Under the pieces are notes generated by a model. The model saw only the letters and a list, made by a program, of their open reading frames with translations. It searched no databases and was not told where the DNA came from. Position numbers and translations under genes: made by a program. From Pseudomonas laurylsulfatiphila (lineage in GTDB: Bacteria; Pseudomonadota; Gammaproteobacteria; Pseudomonadales; Pseudomonadaceae): a stretch of DNA of 64,000 nt. Numbering within the stretch: the first letter of the stretch is position 1; the number at the start of each line of letters is the position of its first letter. This document shows positions 26,344 to 35,944 of the stretch, one piece after another. The DNA lies in assembly GCF_002934665.1 (NCBI RefSeq), contig NZ_NIRS01000003.1:124001-188000 (forward strand). The letters run 5' to 3'.

Positions 26344-28338
26344 TCAGGGTTCCAGGCGGCGCTGTTGGTAGATCCAGTCGACGATCTCACCGTCCGGGGT
26401 GTAGCCACTGACGGTGTCGCGCAACAATTGACGGACGCGCGCATAGTCGTCCTGATCCACCGCAGCAAGCAACTCGGTCAGTTTGACCTTCAGCACATCC
26501 CAGGACAGATGATCCTCGTTGGCCGTCATGATCATCGGATGCTGGGTGGCCGCCACGTTGTCACCAATCAGCAGCTCTTCGTAAAGCTTTTCACCCGGAC
26601 GCAGCCCGGTGAACTCGATAGCGATGTCGCCATGCAGGTTCTTTTCCGAACGGACACTCAGGCCGGACAAATGGATCATCTTCTCGGCCAGCTCGACGAT
26701 CCTCACAGGTTCACCCATGTCGAGGACAAACACATCACCACCCTGCCCCATGGAACCCGCCTGAATCACCAACTGCGCCGCTTCCGGGATGGTCATGAAG
26801 TATCGAGTGATCTTCGGATGCGTGACCGTCAGCGGGCCGCCCGACTTGATCTGCTTGTGAAACAACGGAATGACCGAACCCGACGACCCCAGGACGTTAC
26901 CAAACCGCACCATCGTGAAGCGCGTTTTGTTCACACGGGAGACATTGCTCGTATCGCCGAACAAAACCGGAGCCAACTCACGACTCAGCGCTTGCAACGT
27001 CAACTCGGCAAGGCGCTTGGTGCTACCCATGACATTGGTAGGCCGCACGGCCTTGTCCGTCGAAATCAGGACGAAGTTGGCCACTCCTGCCTGGAGTGCG
27101 GCCTGGGCCGTATTAAGCGTGCCTATCACATTATTGAGCACACCTTCGGCTATGTTGTGCTCGACCATGGGCACATGCTTGTAGGCGGCGGCGTGATACA
27201 CCGTGTCTACTCGCCAGGTTTTCATGACATCCAGCAACTTGTCCGGGTTGCGAACCGATCCGAGAATCGGCAAGAGACGGATGGACAGCGACTCTCGAGC
27301 GACCCGCTGCTCCAGCTCGGACAAGATGGAGTAAAGATTGAACTCGCTGTGTTCAAACAGAAGAAGCGTTGTCGGGCGCAGCGCCAGAATCTGCCGGCAA
27401 AGCTCGGAGCCAATGGAGCCCCCGGCGCCCGTGACCAACACGGACTGCCCCGTGATGCAATGTTCGAGTAAATCAGCCTGGGCCGGGACGGCGTCACGCC
27501 CGAGCAGGTCGGCAATGTCTACTTCCTGGATATCGTCGACCTTGACCCGGCCACTGGCCAGATCCATGAAACCCGGGACGCTTCGAACGTGCAGCGGAAA
27601 GCCTTCGAGAAACCCGAGAATCTCGCGACGGCGTCCACGGTTTGACGAAGGGATAGCGAGGAGAATTTCCTGGGCACCAGTGTTATCGATCATCTGCTGG
27701 ATGTGCTTGGGCTTGTACACCTGCAATCCGGAAATCACCCGGTCGGCGATCCCGCTATCGTCATCGATAAAGGCTACAGGCCGCATGGCGCGCCCCATCC
27801 GCAAGGCTGCAACAAGTTGATTACCCGCCGCCCCTGCGCCGTAGATTGCCACTTTCGGTAGACCGTCATCCCGGCTGGTGAACGGGACGTGCTGGGCGGC
27901 GCTGAACCAGTCGCCCATAAAGTACTGACGCATGGCCAGGCGCAAACCGCCGATCATGATCAGGCTCAACCACCAGTAGTTGAAAATGATCGAGCGCGGA
28001 ACGACGTTTTGATGATTGCTGTACCAGTACACCACGACGCCAAGTATCAGGGACGATAGTGTCACCGCCTTGATAATGGCAATGAGCGCGTCATTTCCAA
28101 AGTAGCGCATGACCGCACGGTACATGCCAAAGCGAACGAAAAGAGGAATGGCGATGACAGGTGCACTGACAAAAAGCCAGACGTGCTGAGTGAACGGGTT
28201 GACCAGTTCGTCCAGCCCAAGTCGCACGACAAACGCCATCCACAGGGCACACCAGACCAGCGAAATATCAGTCAGGACCTGCAGAATGCGTTTATGTCGT
28301 CTTGGCAGACTTAACAACTTTGCCCGAATCTTATCCAT
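26344..28338 (-). CDS. wbpM: WbpM-type nucleotide-sugar 4,6-dehydratase
   Basis: 664 aa inner-membrane enzyme: four N-terminal membrane segments (about 20-140), a first Rossmann-like domain (GAGAAG near 168), then the dehydratase domain with TGAGGSIG (303-310). The catalytic region has STDK with Ser426, and Met437 and Lys441 in the MxxxK position, i.e. the SMK variant described for WbpM instead of SYK. Converts UDP-GlcNAc to the 4-keto-6-deoxy sugar for QuiNAc/FucNAc. Last gene of the O-antigen operon, its usual place. ATG 28338 aligns with the WbpM N-terminus; a GTG at 28353 is an alternative. Confidence 0.95.
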   Translation of the reverse strand: MDKIRAKLLSLPRRHKRILQVLTDISLVWCALWMAFVVRLGLDELVNPFTQHVWLFVSAPVIAIPLFVRFGMYRAVMRYFGNDALIAIIKAVTLSSLILGVVVYWYSNHQNVVPRSIIFNYWWLSLIMIGGLRLAMRQYFMGDWFSAAQHVPFTSRDDGLPKVAIYGAGAAGNQLVAALRMGRAMRPVAFIDDDSGIADRVISGLQVYKPKHIQQMIDNTGAQEILLAIPSSNRGRRREILGFLEGFPLHVRSVPGFMDLASGRVKVDDIQEVDIADLLGRDAVPAQADLLEHCITGQSVLVTGAGGSIGSELCRQILALRPTTLLLFEHSEFNLYSILSELEQRVARESLSIRLLPILGSVRNPDKLLDVMKTWRVDTVYHAAAYKHVPMVEHNIAEGVLNNVIGTLNTAQAALQAGVANFVLISTDKAVRPTNVMGSTKRLAELTLQALSRELAPVLFGDTSNVSRVNKTRFTMVRFGNVLGSSGSVIPLFHKQIKSGGPLTVTHPKITRYFMTIPEAAQLVIQAGSMGQGGDVFVLDMGEPVRIVELAEKMIHLSGLSVRSEKNLHGDIAIEFTGLRPGEKLYEELLIGDNVAATQHPMIMTANEDHLSWDVLKVKLTELLAAVDQDDYARVRQLLRDTVSGYTPDGEIVDWIYQQRRLEP

Positions 28339-28441
28339 AACCCCTCTAAACACCTGTCGAAGCTCCTAGCATTGATACAGCAACTGCAGCTTTCGGTAAC
28401 TCACTTACCGACAAAGCAATACTCAAAAACCAATGCGTTCA

Positions 28442-29467
28442 TCACGCCTTGCCAGCGATTTCCAACTCGCCCGCGTGAAACTTGAAAGCCAGCAACACCA
28501 GAGGCACGTAGGCCAGGACCACGCCTGCCACGCCATCGATATATTGCATGACGACCAATATAGCCAATGGCACTAACCACAACAAATTGATCGCAGCAAT
28601 TGTCAGCGTGACCGCCCGATGGCTGCCATATTGTCGTGAAGCATACTGGTATCCATGGCTGCGATGGGCCTCATAAACCTTATCCCCACGCAACAGCCGA
28701 CGAATGAGGGTAAAGGTGGCATCAACAATGAAGACGCCCAACAAAATGAGCCAGGCCCAAAGAAACAGTGGATTCGTCCATGCTGCATAGAGCGACATCA
28801 CCGCCAGCACGATGCCCAGAAAACCACTGCCGGCATCGCCCATGAAAATCTTCGCTGGCGGGAAATTCCAGGCCAGGAAACCCGATACGGCCATCGCCAG
28901 CACCAGCGGAGCAATCGCAAGGCTGGTGTGGCCTGCGAACCAGTAGACCAGGCAAGCACCGACACAGGCACAAATCGCCTCGACGCTGGCCAGGCCATCA
29001 ATGCCATCCATGAAGTTGTAGAGGTTGAGCATCCAGACCAGATAGAACGCACCGATGACATATCCGAACCAGCCGAGACTGAACTCGTAGCCAAACAGGT
29101 TGATCGGCGCCATCCCGCCAATCCAGATCAATGCCCAGATGGCACCTGCGAAATGCGCAAGCAGGCGCCAACGCGCGGCAATATGCCCATGATCGTCGAG
29201 AAACCCGATGATCGCGATCCAGCCGCCGGCCCCCAGCAGAGCCAGCGCCATCGGCCAGGTGACGGCATCTGTCCAGGCCAGGACTGGCAATGCGATCAGA
29301 AAACTCAGGACGATAGCCACACCACCACCCCGAGGGGTCGGGACCGAGTGTGAGCTACGCGCATTGGGAATATCTATCAAGCTGCGTGCCAGCGCGTATT
29401 TGCGCAATGCACCGGTGCCCAAGAATGAAACACCCACCACCAACGCCAACAACCAAATCGTGTTCAA
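28442..29467 (-). CDS. wbpL: WbpL-type undecaprenyl-phosphate sugar-1-phosphate transferase
   Basis: 341 aa polytopic protein of the WecA/MraY superfamily, starting O-antigen assembly by moving a HexNAc-1-phosphate (FucNAc/QuiNAc type) to undecaprenyl phosphate. Conserved PNARSSHSVPTPRGGG near the N-terminus, FMDGIDGLAS and FMGDAGSGFLG motifs in cytoplasmic loops, about ten hydrophobic segments. The start codon appears to be TTG at 29467, with AGGAAG 7-8 nt upstream. Confidence 0.93.
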   Translation of the reverse strand: MNTIWLLALVVGVSFLGTGALRKYALARSLIDIPNARSSHSVPTPRGGGVAIVLSFLIALPVLAWTDAVTWPMALALLGAGGWIAIIGFLDDHGHIAARWRLLAHFAGAIWALIWIGGMAPINLFGYEFSLGWFGYVIGAFYLVWMLNLYNFMDGIDGLASVEAICACVGACLVYWFAGHTSLAIAPLVLAMAVSGFLAWNFPPAKIFMGDAGSGFLGIVLAVMSLYAAWTNPLFLWAWLILLGVFIVDATFTLIRRLLRGDKVYEAHRSHGYQYASRQYGSHRAVTLTIAAINLLWLVPLAILVVMQYIDGVAGVVLAYVPLVLLAFKFHAGELEIAGKA

Positions 29468-29531
29468 AGGTCAACTTCCTGAAACAGCCAAAATCAATTC
29501 TGCAATTGAACCGGCATTGTCATAAGCCAGC

Positions 29532-30494
29532 TTAGCGCTGCCTTTCCTTGTAGTAGTTGGCAGCCGAGACAAGCGCCTCATCGACGCTGACCGGCGGAAT
29601 CCAGCCCAGCAACTCTCGGGTTTTGCTGATATCGACTTGCAACGAACCGCACAGACGTTGCGACAAAGCCTTCTTGCCGAGCATCTGCGCCCCTCGTTCT
29701 AGCAACACGCTTGGCACAGGCAACAGGCGTGCAGGTTTACCCAATGCCTTTGCCATACGCGTCAACAGTTGTGTCGTTGACAGATCCTCCCCGTCGCTGA
29801 CGAGAAAGGTCTGGTTGGCGGCGGCCGGATGACGGATGCAGGTCACGATCAAATCCGCAAGATTTTCCAGCGCGACCAGGCTGCGTCGATTATGGATAGC
29901 CCCGAATGGCAAGGGTATTCCCTTGTCCAGCCAGCGCATCATGTTGAGAAAGTTGGCTCTCACGCCCGGGCCGTAAACCAGTACCGGCCGGATGATCACC
30001 ACTTCCATCGCGCAAGTGCTCGCAATTTCACGCAACCCTTGCTCGGCCTCCATTTTCGAAACGCCGTACGGATCACCAGGCGCGGGCGTCGCGTCGGCGA
30101 AGTAAGGTTGATTGAGCGGCGTACCTTCGCCATTCACCTTGATCGAACTGATGAACACAAAGCGACGAACACCCGACGAGGCTGCCTGTCGAGCGAGGCT
30201 TAGCGTGCCCTCGACATTCACCTTGCGAAACGCCTCCAGCGGATCGGATTCGGTGTCATTCATGACGTGAACCCGAGCCGCGCCATGAATGACAACCTCC
30301 ACTTGATCCAGCGCCTGAGACCAATCGGTATCAGCACTGAGCCCGGCGGTTCGAACGGTCATAACGCGCGACGGACAGTCAGGCAGGGCGTGCCCACGAA
30401 TGGCTGCCACCGGTTCCAGATCGTCAGAGGCCGCCAAGCGACCCAATACTGCGCGACCAACGAAACCCGTAGCACCTGTCAATAAAACACGCAT
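29532..30494 (-). CDS. NAD-dependent epimerase/dehydratase, WbpV/WbpK-like 4-ketoreductase
   Basis: 320 aa SDR. Rossmann motif GATGFVG (7-13), Ser116/Ser117 and Tyr143/Lys147 (DPYGVSK). In P. aeruginosa clusters the gene in this position between the sugar genes and wbpL reduces the WbpM product to UDP-D-QuiNAc (WbpV) or UDP-D-FucNAc (WbpK). Which epimer is formed cannot be read from the sequence alone. Overall similarity to the WbpV type seems likely. Confidence 0.85.
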   Translation of the reverse strand: MRVLLTGATGFVGRAVLGRLAASDDLEPVAAIRGHALPDCPSRVMTVRTAGLSADTDWSQALDQVEVVIHGAARVHVMNDTESDPLEAFRKVNVEGTLSLARQAASSGVRRFVFISSIKVNGEGTPLNQPYFADATPAPGDPYGVSKMEAEQGLREIASTCAMEVVIIRPVLVYGPGVRANFLNMMRWLDKGIPLPFGAIHNRRSLVALENLADLIVTCIRHPAAANQTFLVSDGEDLSTTQLLTRMAKALGKPARLLPVPSVLLERGAQMLGKKALSQRLCGSLQVDISKTRELLGWIPPVSVDEALVSAANYYKERQR

Positions 30495-30514
30495 TTTTCA
30501 AACCTCGACGACGC

Positions 30515-31642
30515 TCAGGATTTCGACCAGACAGTACGATTGATGTAGTCGGTGTAACTCAGCACGACCCGAACGACCTGCTTAGACACAGGACCTGCCT
30601 GGTAATCCCTGACGACCGGGATAACACGCTGGCTACGATCATGCTGGCTGGTAACGACACGTACGGCATCCAGAACGCCTTCCACTTTCAGGCCGCTCAT
30701 GATGAGAGTGCCTTCATCCATCCCTTCCGGACGCTCGTGCGCATTACGAATGGTAATGGCGGGCAGATTCAGAAGAGAGGCTTCTTCGGTGATGGTGCCG
30801 CTATCGGACAGCACGCAGAACGCCGACATCTGCAACTTGATGTAGTCGAGCAGACCGAATGGTTTCGAGAAGCGAATCAGGGGATGGTCCAGCGATTCGC
30901 CTATCGCTTCCAGACGTTTGCGCGTACGAGGATGCGTGGAAACGATAATCGGGTACTGGTACTTGTCGGCCAGTGCGCGCAGCGTTTTGAGCAAGTCGCG
31001 AAGGTTTTCCGGCGTATCGACGTTTTCCTCACGGTGAGCGCTGATGATGAAGAACTTGTCCTGCTCCAGGCCTTCTCGCGCCAGCACGTCGGAAGTGAGG
31101 ATTTTCGGCATGTAATAGTCGAGCACCTCCTCCATATGCGACCCGGTCTTGATGATGGTTTCAGGACGAATACCTTCAGCGATCAGGTAACGCCGGGCAT
31201 GCTCGGTCAGGACCATATTGATATCGCTGAGGTGATCGAGCACCTTGCGGTTCAATTCTTCAGGGACGCGCTGGTCAAAACAGCGGTTGCCGGCTTCCAT
31301 ATGGAACACCGGAATCTTGCGGCGCTTGGCGGCAATGACGGCCAGACAGGTATTGGTATCGCCGTAGAGCAGAAGTGCATCAGGCTTTTCAGCCTCAAAT
31401 ACTTCGTCCGCCTTCGAAATGACTTCGGCGATGGTCTTGGCTGCGGTATCGCCGGCAGCGCCCAGGAAATAATCAGGCTTGCGAATTTCGAGATCATCGA
31501 AAAAGACCTGATTCAATTCGAAGTCGTAATTTTGACCCGAGTGAACCAACACATGATTAACCTGCTTATCAAGCTCGGCAATAACGCGGCTCATCTTGAT
31601 AAGTTCTGGTCGCGTCCCGACCAGCGTCATGACCTTAAGCAT
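30515..31642 (-). CDS. UDP-HexNAc 2-epimerase (WbjD/FnlC-like)
   Basis: 375 aa non-hydrolysing C2 epimerase of the WecB superfamily. Motifs GTRPELIKM near the N-terminus, HMEAG, and HREENVD are visible. In the WbjBCD type pathway it acts last, inverting C2 of the 6-deoxy-L-HexNAc. The ATG at 31642 has AGGAG 7 nt upstream and overlaps the WbjB-like gene by 8 nt; a TTG one codon earlier is less likely. Confidence 0.9.
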   Translation of the reverse strand: MLKVMTLVGTRPELIKMSRVIAELDKQVNHVLVHSGQNYDFELNQVFFDDLEIRKPDYFLGAAGDTAAKTIAEVISKADEVFEAEKPDALLLYGDTNTCLAVIAAKRRKIPVFHMEAGNRCFDQRVPEELNRKVLDHLSDINMVLTEHARRYLIAEGIRPETIIKTGSHMEEVLDYYMPKILTSDVLAREGLEQDKFFIISAHREENVDTPENLRDLLKTLRALADKYQYPIIVSTHPRTRKRLEAIGESLDHPLIRFSKPFGLLDYIKLQMSAFCVLSDSGTITEEASLLNLPAITIRNAHERPEGMDEGTLIMSGLKVEGVLDAVRVVTSQHDRSQRVIPVVRDYQAGPVSKQVVRVVLSYTDYINRTVWSKS

Positions 31643-32645
31643 CAAGTTGCTCCTGAATGTATTCCAGATTCAACAGAACTTTCTTCACGCCTTCTACATC
31701 GAGACGCTCGGTGTTGTGGGAGGTGTAATCGTCGAGATCGGAAATTTCCTGCTCGCCCTCGACAAAAAACTTCTTGTAGTTAAGGTCGCGATTGTCCGAA
31801 GGGATACGGTAGTAGCGCCCCATGTCTTCGGCCTTGGCCATTTCTTCTCGGGAGATCAGCGACTCGTAGAGTTTTTCGCCGTGGCGAGTACCGATGACCT
31901 TGACGGCATTGTCGCGAACAAACAGTTCCTTGAGTGCCTGGGCCAGGTCCGCCACTGTCGAGGCTGGTGCTTTCTGGACGAAAATATCACCTTGCTCGGC
32001 ATGCTCGAACGCGTGCAGAACCAGGTCAACGGAATCCTCGAGCGACATCAGGAAACGTGTCATGTTCGGGTCAGTGACGGTCAGCGGCTCGCCACTCTGC
32101 AGTTGATTGATGAACAACGGGATCACCGAACCACGCGATGCCATGACGTTACCGTAGCGGGTTGCGCAAATCACCGGGCCTGTCGCCGGAATCATCCGCG
32201 ATTTGGCAACCATCAGCTTTTCAGCCATGGCCTTGGAAATACCCATGGCATTGATCGGGTATACCGCCTTGTCGGTACTGAGTACGACAACGCGTTGCAC
32301 ACCCGAAGCGATGGCCGCATTCAAAACGTTCTCGGTACCCATGACGTTGGTACGCACGGCTTCCATCGGGTAAAACTCGCAGGAAGGCACCTGTTTCAGG
32401 GCGGCGGCGTGGAAAATGTAATCTACACCCACCATCGCCTGATCCAGGCTGTCGCGATCACGCACGTCACCGATGTAGAACTTCACCTTGTCATTCGACA
32501 AGGCAATGCGCATATCTTCCTGCTTCTTCTCGTCACGGCTGAATACGCGAATCTCTTTTACATCGGTATCCAGAAAACGCTTCAACACCGTATGGCCAAA
32601 CGAGCCCGTACCGCCCGTGATCATCAAAACTTTATTATCGAACAT
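31635..32645 (-). CDS. UDP-GlcNAc 5-inverting 4,6-dehydratase (WbjB/FnlA-like)
   Basis: 336 aa soluble SDR related to PseB/FlaA1. Rossmann motif TGGTGSFG (10-17); YxxAALKQVP-type region; STDKAVYPINAMGISK with Met where a Tyr often stands. Acts first in conversion of UDP-GlcNAc to 6-deoxy-L-HexNAc sugars. GGAAGG stands 5 nt before the ATG. Compact operon with the reductase upstream and the C2 epimerase downstream. Confidence 0.9.
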   Translation of the reverse strand: MFDNKVLMITGGTGSFGHTVLKRFLDTDVKEIRVFSRDEKKQEDMRIALSNDKVKFYIGDVRDRDSLDQAMVGVDYIFHAAALKQVPSCEFYPMEAVRTNVMGTENVLNAAIASGVQRVVVLSTDKAVYPINAMGISKAMAEKLMVAKSRMIPATGPVICATRYGNVMASRGSVIPLFINQLQSGEPLTVTDPNMTRFLMSLEDSVDLVLHAFEHAEQGDIFVQKAPASTVADLAQALKELFVRDNAVKVIGTRHGEKLYESLISREEMAKAEDMGRYYRIPSDNRDLNYKKFFVEGEQEISDLDDYTSHNTERLDVEGVKKVLLNLEYIQEQLDA

Positions 32646-32678
32646 AACTACCTTCCCAAACCTGATTGAATTTAATGA

Positions 32679-33536
32679 TCAACGCAACGCGCGCATCGAC
32701 TTAACCAATTCCAACCACGACGGTGGAACGTAACCGGTTGCCGCCTGAAACTTCGAGGAGTTCAGCGAGCGATCTATAGCAACTTGACTGTCCGCGATGA
32801 TCTCGATTTCCTTTTCGTAAACTTCCGCCACCAGCTTCAGAAGAGAAAACTTGTCAATCGGTGCCACCGAAACATGATACAGGCCGTGAAGCTGTGGATT
32901 CGGGATCACATAGTCGCGAATGACACGTGCCAGCTCAACGGTAGGCAGCCCCGAGAAAATTGCCTTCTCATAGCCCTTGACCGGCCCGTTCTGGGACAGG
33001 AACCAGTCCACCAACGAGTACTGGCTCCCCAGTTCGTGACCGATGATGGAGGTCCGCAACGTGACGGCATTCAGGTCCGTGTGAAGCTCGCCGATGTACT
33101 TGGACTTTCCGTAGAGATCCTCCGCATCGGAGATATCTTCCTCGGTGTACATGCCTTTACGGCCGGAAAACACGCAATCGGTGCTGATGTGAATCAGGCG
33201 AGCACCGGACAACGCGCACAATTTGGCAATGCGATGCGGCAACATGGCATTGATGGGGAGCGCAGAAAGTGGGTCCTTGGCATCGGCCAATTGCTTGATC
33301 AGCCCGACGCAGTTGACGACGACATCCGGCTTGACCCGTGCCAGAACCGAGACCAGTGAGTCCTGGTCGAGCACGTCGACATTACTGATCAACGAACTGT
33401 GCATGTCCTCAGAAAAGTATTTTGCGCCACCCGGATTGCGCAAAGTGCCCCACACCTCGACGTGCGGGTTTCCATGGAATTGCCTGAACACTGTGCTACC
33501 CAGCATTCCGGTGACCCCTAACACAAGAACTTTCAT
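32679..33536 (-). CDS. RmlD-like sugar-nucleotide 4-ketoreductase (WbvR/QnlB type)
   Basis: 285 aa, an RmlD-fold reductase: GVTGMLG (7-13), HISTDCVFSG (116-125), Tyr142/Lys146 in YGKSK. It sits exactly between WbjB- and glycosyltransferase genes where WbjC (FnlB) stands in FucNAc clusters, but WbjC proteins are about 370 aa with a C-terminal cupin-like domain, which is absent here. The short form is known for the WbvR/QnlB enzymes of the L-RhaNAc/L-QuiNAc route. So the end product is probably UDP-L-QuiNAc rather than UDP-L-FucNAc. Starts in the ATGA overlap with the upstream gene. Confidence 0.82.
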   Translation of the reverse strand: MKVLVLGVTGMLGSTVFRQFHGNPHVEVWGTLRNPGGAKYFSEDMHSSLISNVDVLDQDSLVSVLARVKPDVVVNCVGLIKQLADAKDPLSALPINAMLPHRIAKLCALSGARLIHISTDCVFSGRKGMYTEEDISDAEDLYGKSKYIGELHTDLNAVTLRTSIIGHELGSQYSLVDWFLSQNGPVKGYEKAIFSGLPTVELARVIRDYVIPNPQLHGLYHVSVAPIDKFSLLKLVAEVYEKEIEIIADSQVAIDRSLNSSKFQAATGYVPPSWLELVKSMRALR

Positions 33537-34777
33537 TTTGAGCTACCTTTTAATTCATTGATCCTGCTACTGAGGATTTCGACCAAACGCTGGCTTTGCC
33601 GCTCCATCTCGAAATGCTCGAGGTAGTACGCCCGACCCGCCTGTCCCAACGATTCCCGCTCATCCGAAGTCATGCGGAAAAGTTGCTCAATGCAGTTGGC
33701 CATACCTTCGGCGTCCTGCGCCGCGGTGGTCAAACCGGCTCCGGCCTCCAGAATGACGCGCGCACCCTCGCCATCCAGCGCAGCGATAATCGGCCTCCCC
33801 GCAGCCAGGTAAGCCTGGACTTTACTGGGGATGGTATAGGAGAACGCCTCATCCTGCTTCAACGTCACCAACAATCCCTGCGCACGGCTGAAAAAATGCG
33901 GCATTTCAGTGGCCGCAAAGCGTCCGGCAAGAACAAGGTTGTCCAAACCGCGGGACTTCTTCTGGCTTTCGATCCAGTTCAACATGCTGCCGCTACCGAC
34001 CAGTACAATCCTGATCTGCGACAAATGGCGGAGCTTGTCAGCTACCTCAACGAGGGTCTCGACCGACTGCGCGGTCCCCAGGTTTCCGGCAAAAACAAGA
34101 CAGAAATGACTGTCGAGCTCTGCAAGCAAAGGCGCAGGGATCCGGGTCTCTTCTACACTCGGCGGCACGTCCTGATAGGAGTTGGGGTAATACACGACCT
34201 TGCCTGGATTGGCATAACGGGCGACCGGGTCTCGAAACGCCCTCGATTGAACAAGCAACGTATCGACAAAGGCGTAAATGCCTTTCACCAACCAGCCCAC
34301 AATGCGCAATATTGCCTTGTTCTTGATGAACCCGGTCGCACTCAAACTCTCTGGCCAGAGATCCTGAACCCATACAACCAGATGGCTTTTGAGTTTCCAC
34401 TTCAAGTAAATCGCCGGAATAACCGACGTAATGGGAGATGGCGCAAATACGAAAATCGCATCATAGGCCTCCCCTTTCACTGCGCGTGGGTAGTGTTTCA
34501 AGCCATTCAAGATAAATGACAAATAGTTCAATACGAGGTTTTTTGCACCGGAAGTACCACGAGGTCTGAGCGGTGCACGGAAAACACTGACAGAAGACTC
34601 GAACTTTTCTTCCTGAGCTCCGGAGGCACTGTAACCGTTAAAGACTACACCATCCGGGTAATTGGGCTTTCCGGTAAGAATTTTTACAACATGGCCCTGG
34701 GCAGATAAAGTTTTAACCAGGTCATTGATAATAAAAGACTCTGGCCAAAAGTATTGCGACACCACAAGAACCTTCAT
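33533..34777 (-). CDS. glycosyltransferase, GT4 family (WbuB-like)
   Basis: 414 aa GT-B-fold enzyme. The N-terminus MKVLVVSQYFWPESFIINDL and the following TGKPNYPDG are typical of WbuB-like transferases, which add a 6-deoxy-L-HexNAc (FucNAc/QuiNAc) residue. The C-terminal nucleotide-binding half has the PSKVQAYLAAGRPIIAALDG region. It lies directly upstream of the 6-deoxy-L-sugar genes and shares an ATGA overlap with the reductase, which supports this acceptor sugar family. Confidence 0.86.
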   Translation of the reverse strand: MKVLVVSQYFWPESFIINDLVKTLSAQGHVVKILTGKPNYPDGVVFNGYSASGAQEEKFESSVSVFRAPLRPRGTSGAKNLVLNYLSFILNGLKHYPRAVKGEAYDAIFVFAPSPITSVIPAIYLKWKLKSHLVVWVQDLWPESLSATGFIKNKAILRIVGWLVKGIYAFVDTLLVQSRAFRDPVARYANPGKVVYYPNSYQDVPPSVEETRIPAPLLAELDSHFCLVFAGNLGTAQSVETLVEVADKLRHLSQIRIVLVGSGSMLNWIESQKKSRGLDNLVLAGRFAATEMPHFFSRAQGLLVTLKQDEAFSYTIPSKVQAYLAAGRPIIAALDGEGARVILEAGAGLTTAAQDAEGMANCIEQLFRMTSDERESLGQAGRAYYLEHFEMERQSQRLVEILSSRINELKGSSK

Positions 34778-34780
34778 TTA

Positions 34781-35920
34781 TCAAACACCTTTTTTGGGGC
34801 TCACGGCCAACGCCAGCAACTCTGACCATGTTTTTCTTGAGGTTTTTTCCCAGTCAAATTTATCGCTTTGGGTCACCGCCGCAACGGACAACGCCTTCAA
34901 CGTATCAGGGCTTGTCAGCGCCTCAGACAGCACATTTCTTATATCTTTTGAATCAAACGGAGAAAAATACAGTGCTGCATCCGCTCCAAACTCCGGCATC
35001 GGCATTACGTTTGAGCAAATCATCGGCCTTCCAGAAGCGAGCGCTTCGAGCAGAATATTAGGGCAGTTCTCGCACGACGATGCAAAGAGATTCAGATAGG
35101 CGTGATGATAAAGTGGAGGAAGCGTCTGATAGGGAATAGCGCCCAATAAAAGCACTTGGCCTTCAAGGCCTAGCGTTGCAATGAGAGACTTGACCCGATC
35201 GGCCTCCGGCAGGTTTGTTTCACCCACAAGAACCAATGGAAATTTTTCACGAAGTTCCTTTGGCAGCTCCGCATAAGCGCTAACGACTTCATAATGATGT
35301 TTGTAAACATCAAATCGCGACACGTATAAAACATATTCTCCAGCGGGCAAAAAGTCCGGCCGAAGAACGGCAGAATCGCCATGCGTCCTGAATACCGAGC
35401 CGATTCCGTGAGGAATCGTAACTGGATTCTTGATATGGGTCAGCGACTCAATGACACTTCGTGCGTAATTTGAGATGAATATTGTCAGATCCGCGTCACG
35501 CATGCTCTTGAGCATAATGCGATTCAACAACCAATTTCTCAGGCGCTGCAATCCAAGTGGAATGCTTTTGCGTACTCGCAAATCGAATGGAATCATGTTC
35601 CGAAACATTGTCGCAACTTTGCAACCTGTTGGAGCAGAGGTGCCAACTACGCCACCGGGACAAAACAGAACGTCAGCTTTCTCAGCCTTCAAAATACCGG
35701 GCAGCACCCACCGCTCCCACACGGCTCTCACAATCGGGTTTTCAGTTGGCCAGGCTGGTTCGACCCGCTTGATTCTCGGGTGATCAGGCAGCTTGAGTGA
35801 CGCCGGGGCGAAAACCAGAATCTCAAGATCCGCATTGTCAGGTACGAACTGAAAAAGATTAATCAGATATGTCTGACCTCCACCCAGACGGGCAGAGAGT
35901 GCATTGAAAACTATCTTCAT
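34781..35920 (-). CDS. glycosyltransferase, GT4/GT1-type
   Basis: 379 aa. N-terminal LSARLGGGQTYLINL (donor/acceptor loop), C-terminal VLYVSRFDVYKHH and ASSCENCPNILLEALASGRP (E-x7-E nucleotide-sugar motif). Adds one sugar of the O unit; the sugar is unknown. ATG 35920 is chosen over an in-frame TTG at 35938, with AAGG about 7 nt upstream. Base composition is lower in G+C than the flanking housekeeping genes. Confidence 0.85.
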   Translation of the reverse strand: MKIVFNALSARLGGGQTYLINLFQFVPDNADLEILVFAPASLKLPDHPRIKRVEPAWPTENPIVRAVWERWVLPGILKAEKADVLFCPGGVVGTSAPTGCKVATMFRNMIPFDLRVRKSIPLGLQRLRNWLLNRIMLKSMRDADLTIFISNYARSVIESLTHIKNPVTIPHGIGSVFRTHGDSAVLRPDFLPAGEYVLYVSRFDVYKHHYEVVSAYAELPKELREKFPLVLVGETNLPEADRVKSLIATLGLEGQVLLLGAIPYQTLPPLYHHAYLNLFASSCENCPNILLEALASGRPMICSNVMPMPEFGADAALYFSPFDSKDIRNVLSEALTSPDTLKALSVAAVTQSDKFDWEKTSRKTWSELLALAVSPKKGV

Positions 35921-35944
35921 GGAAAACCTTTTGCTCAATCTGGA

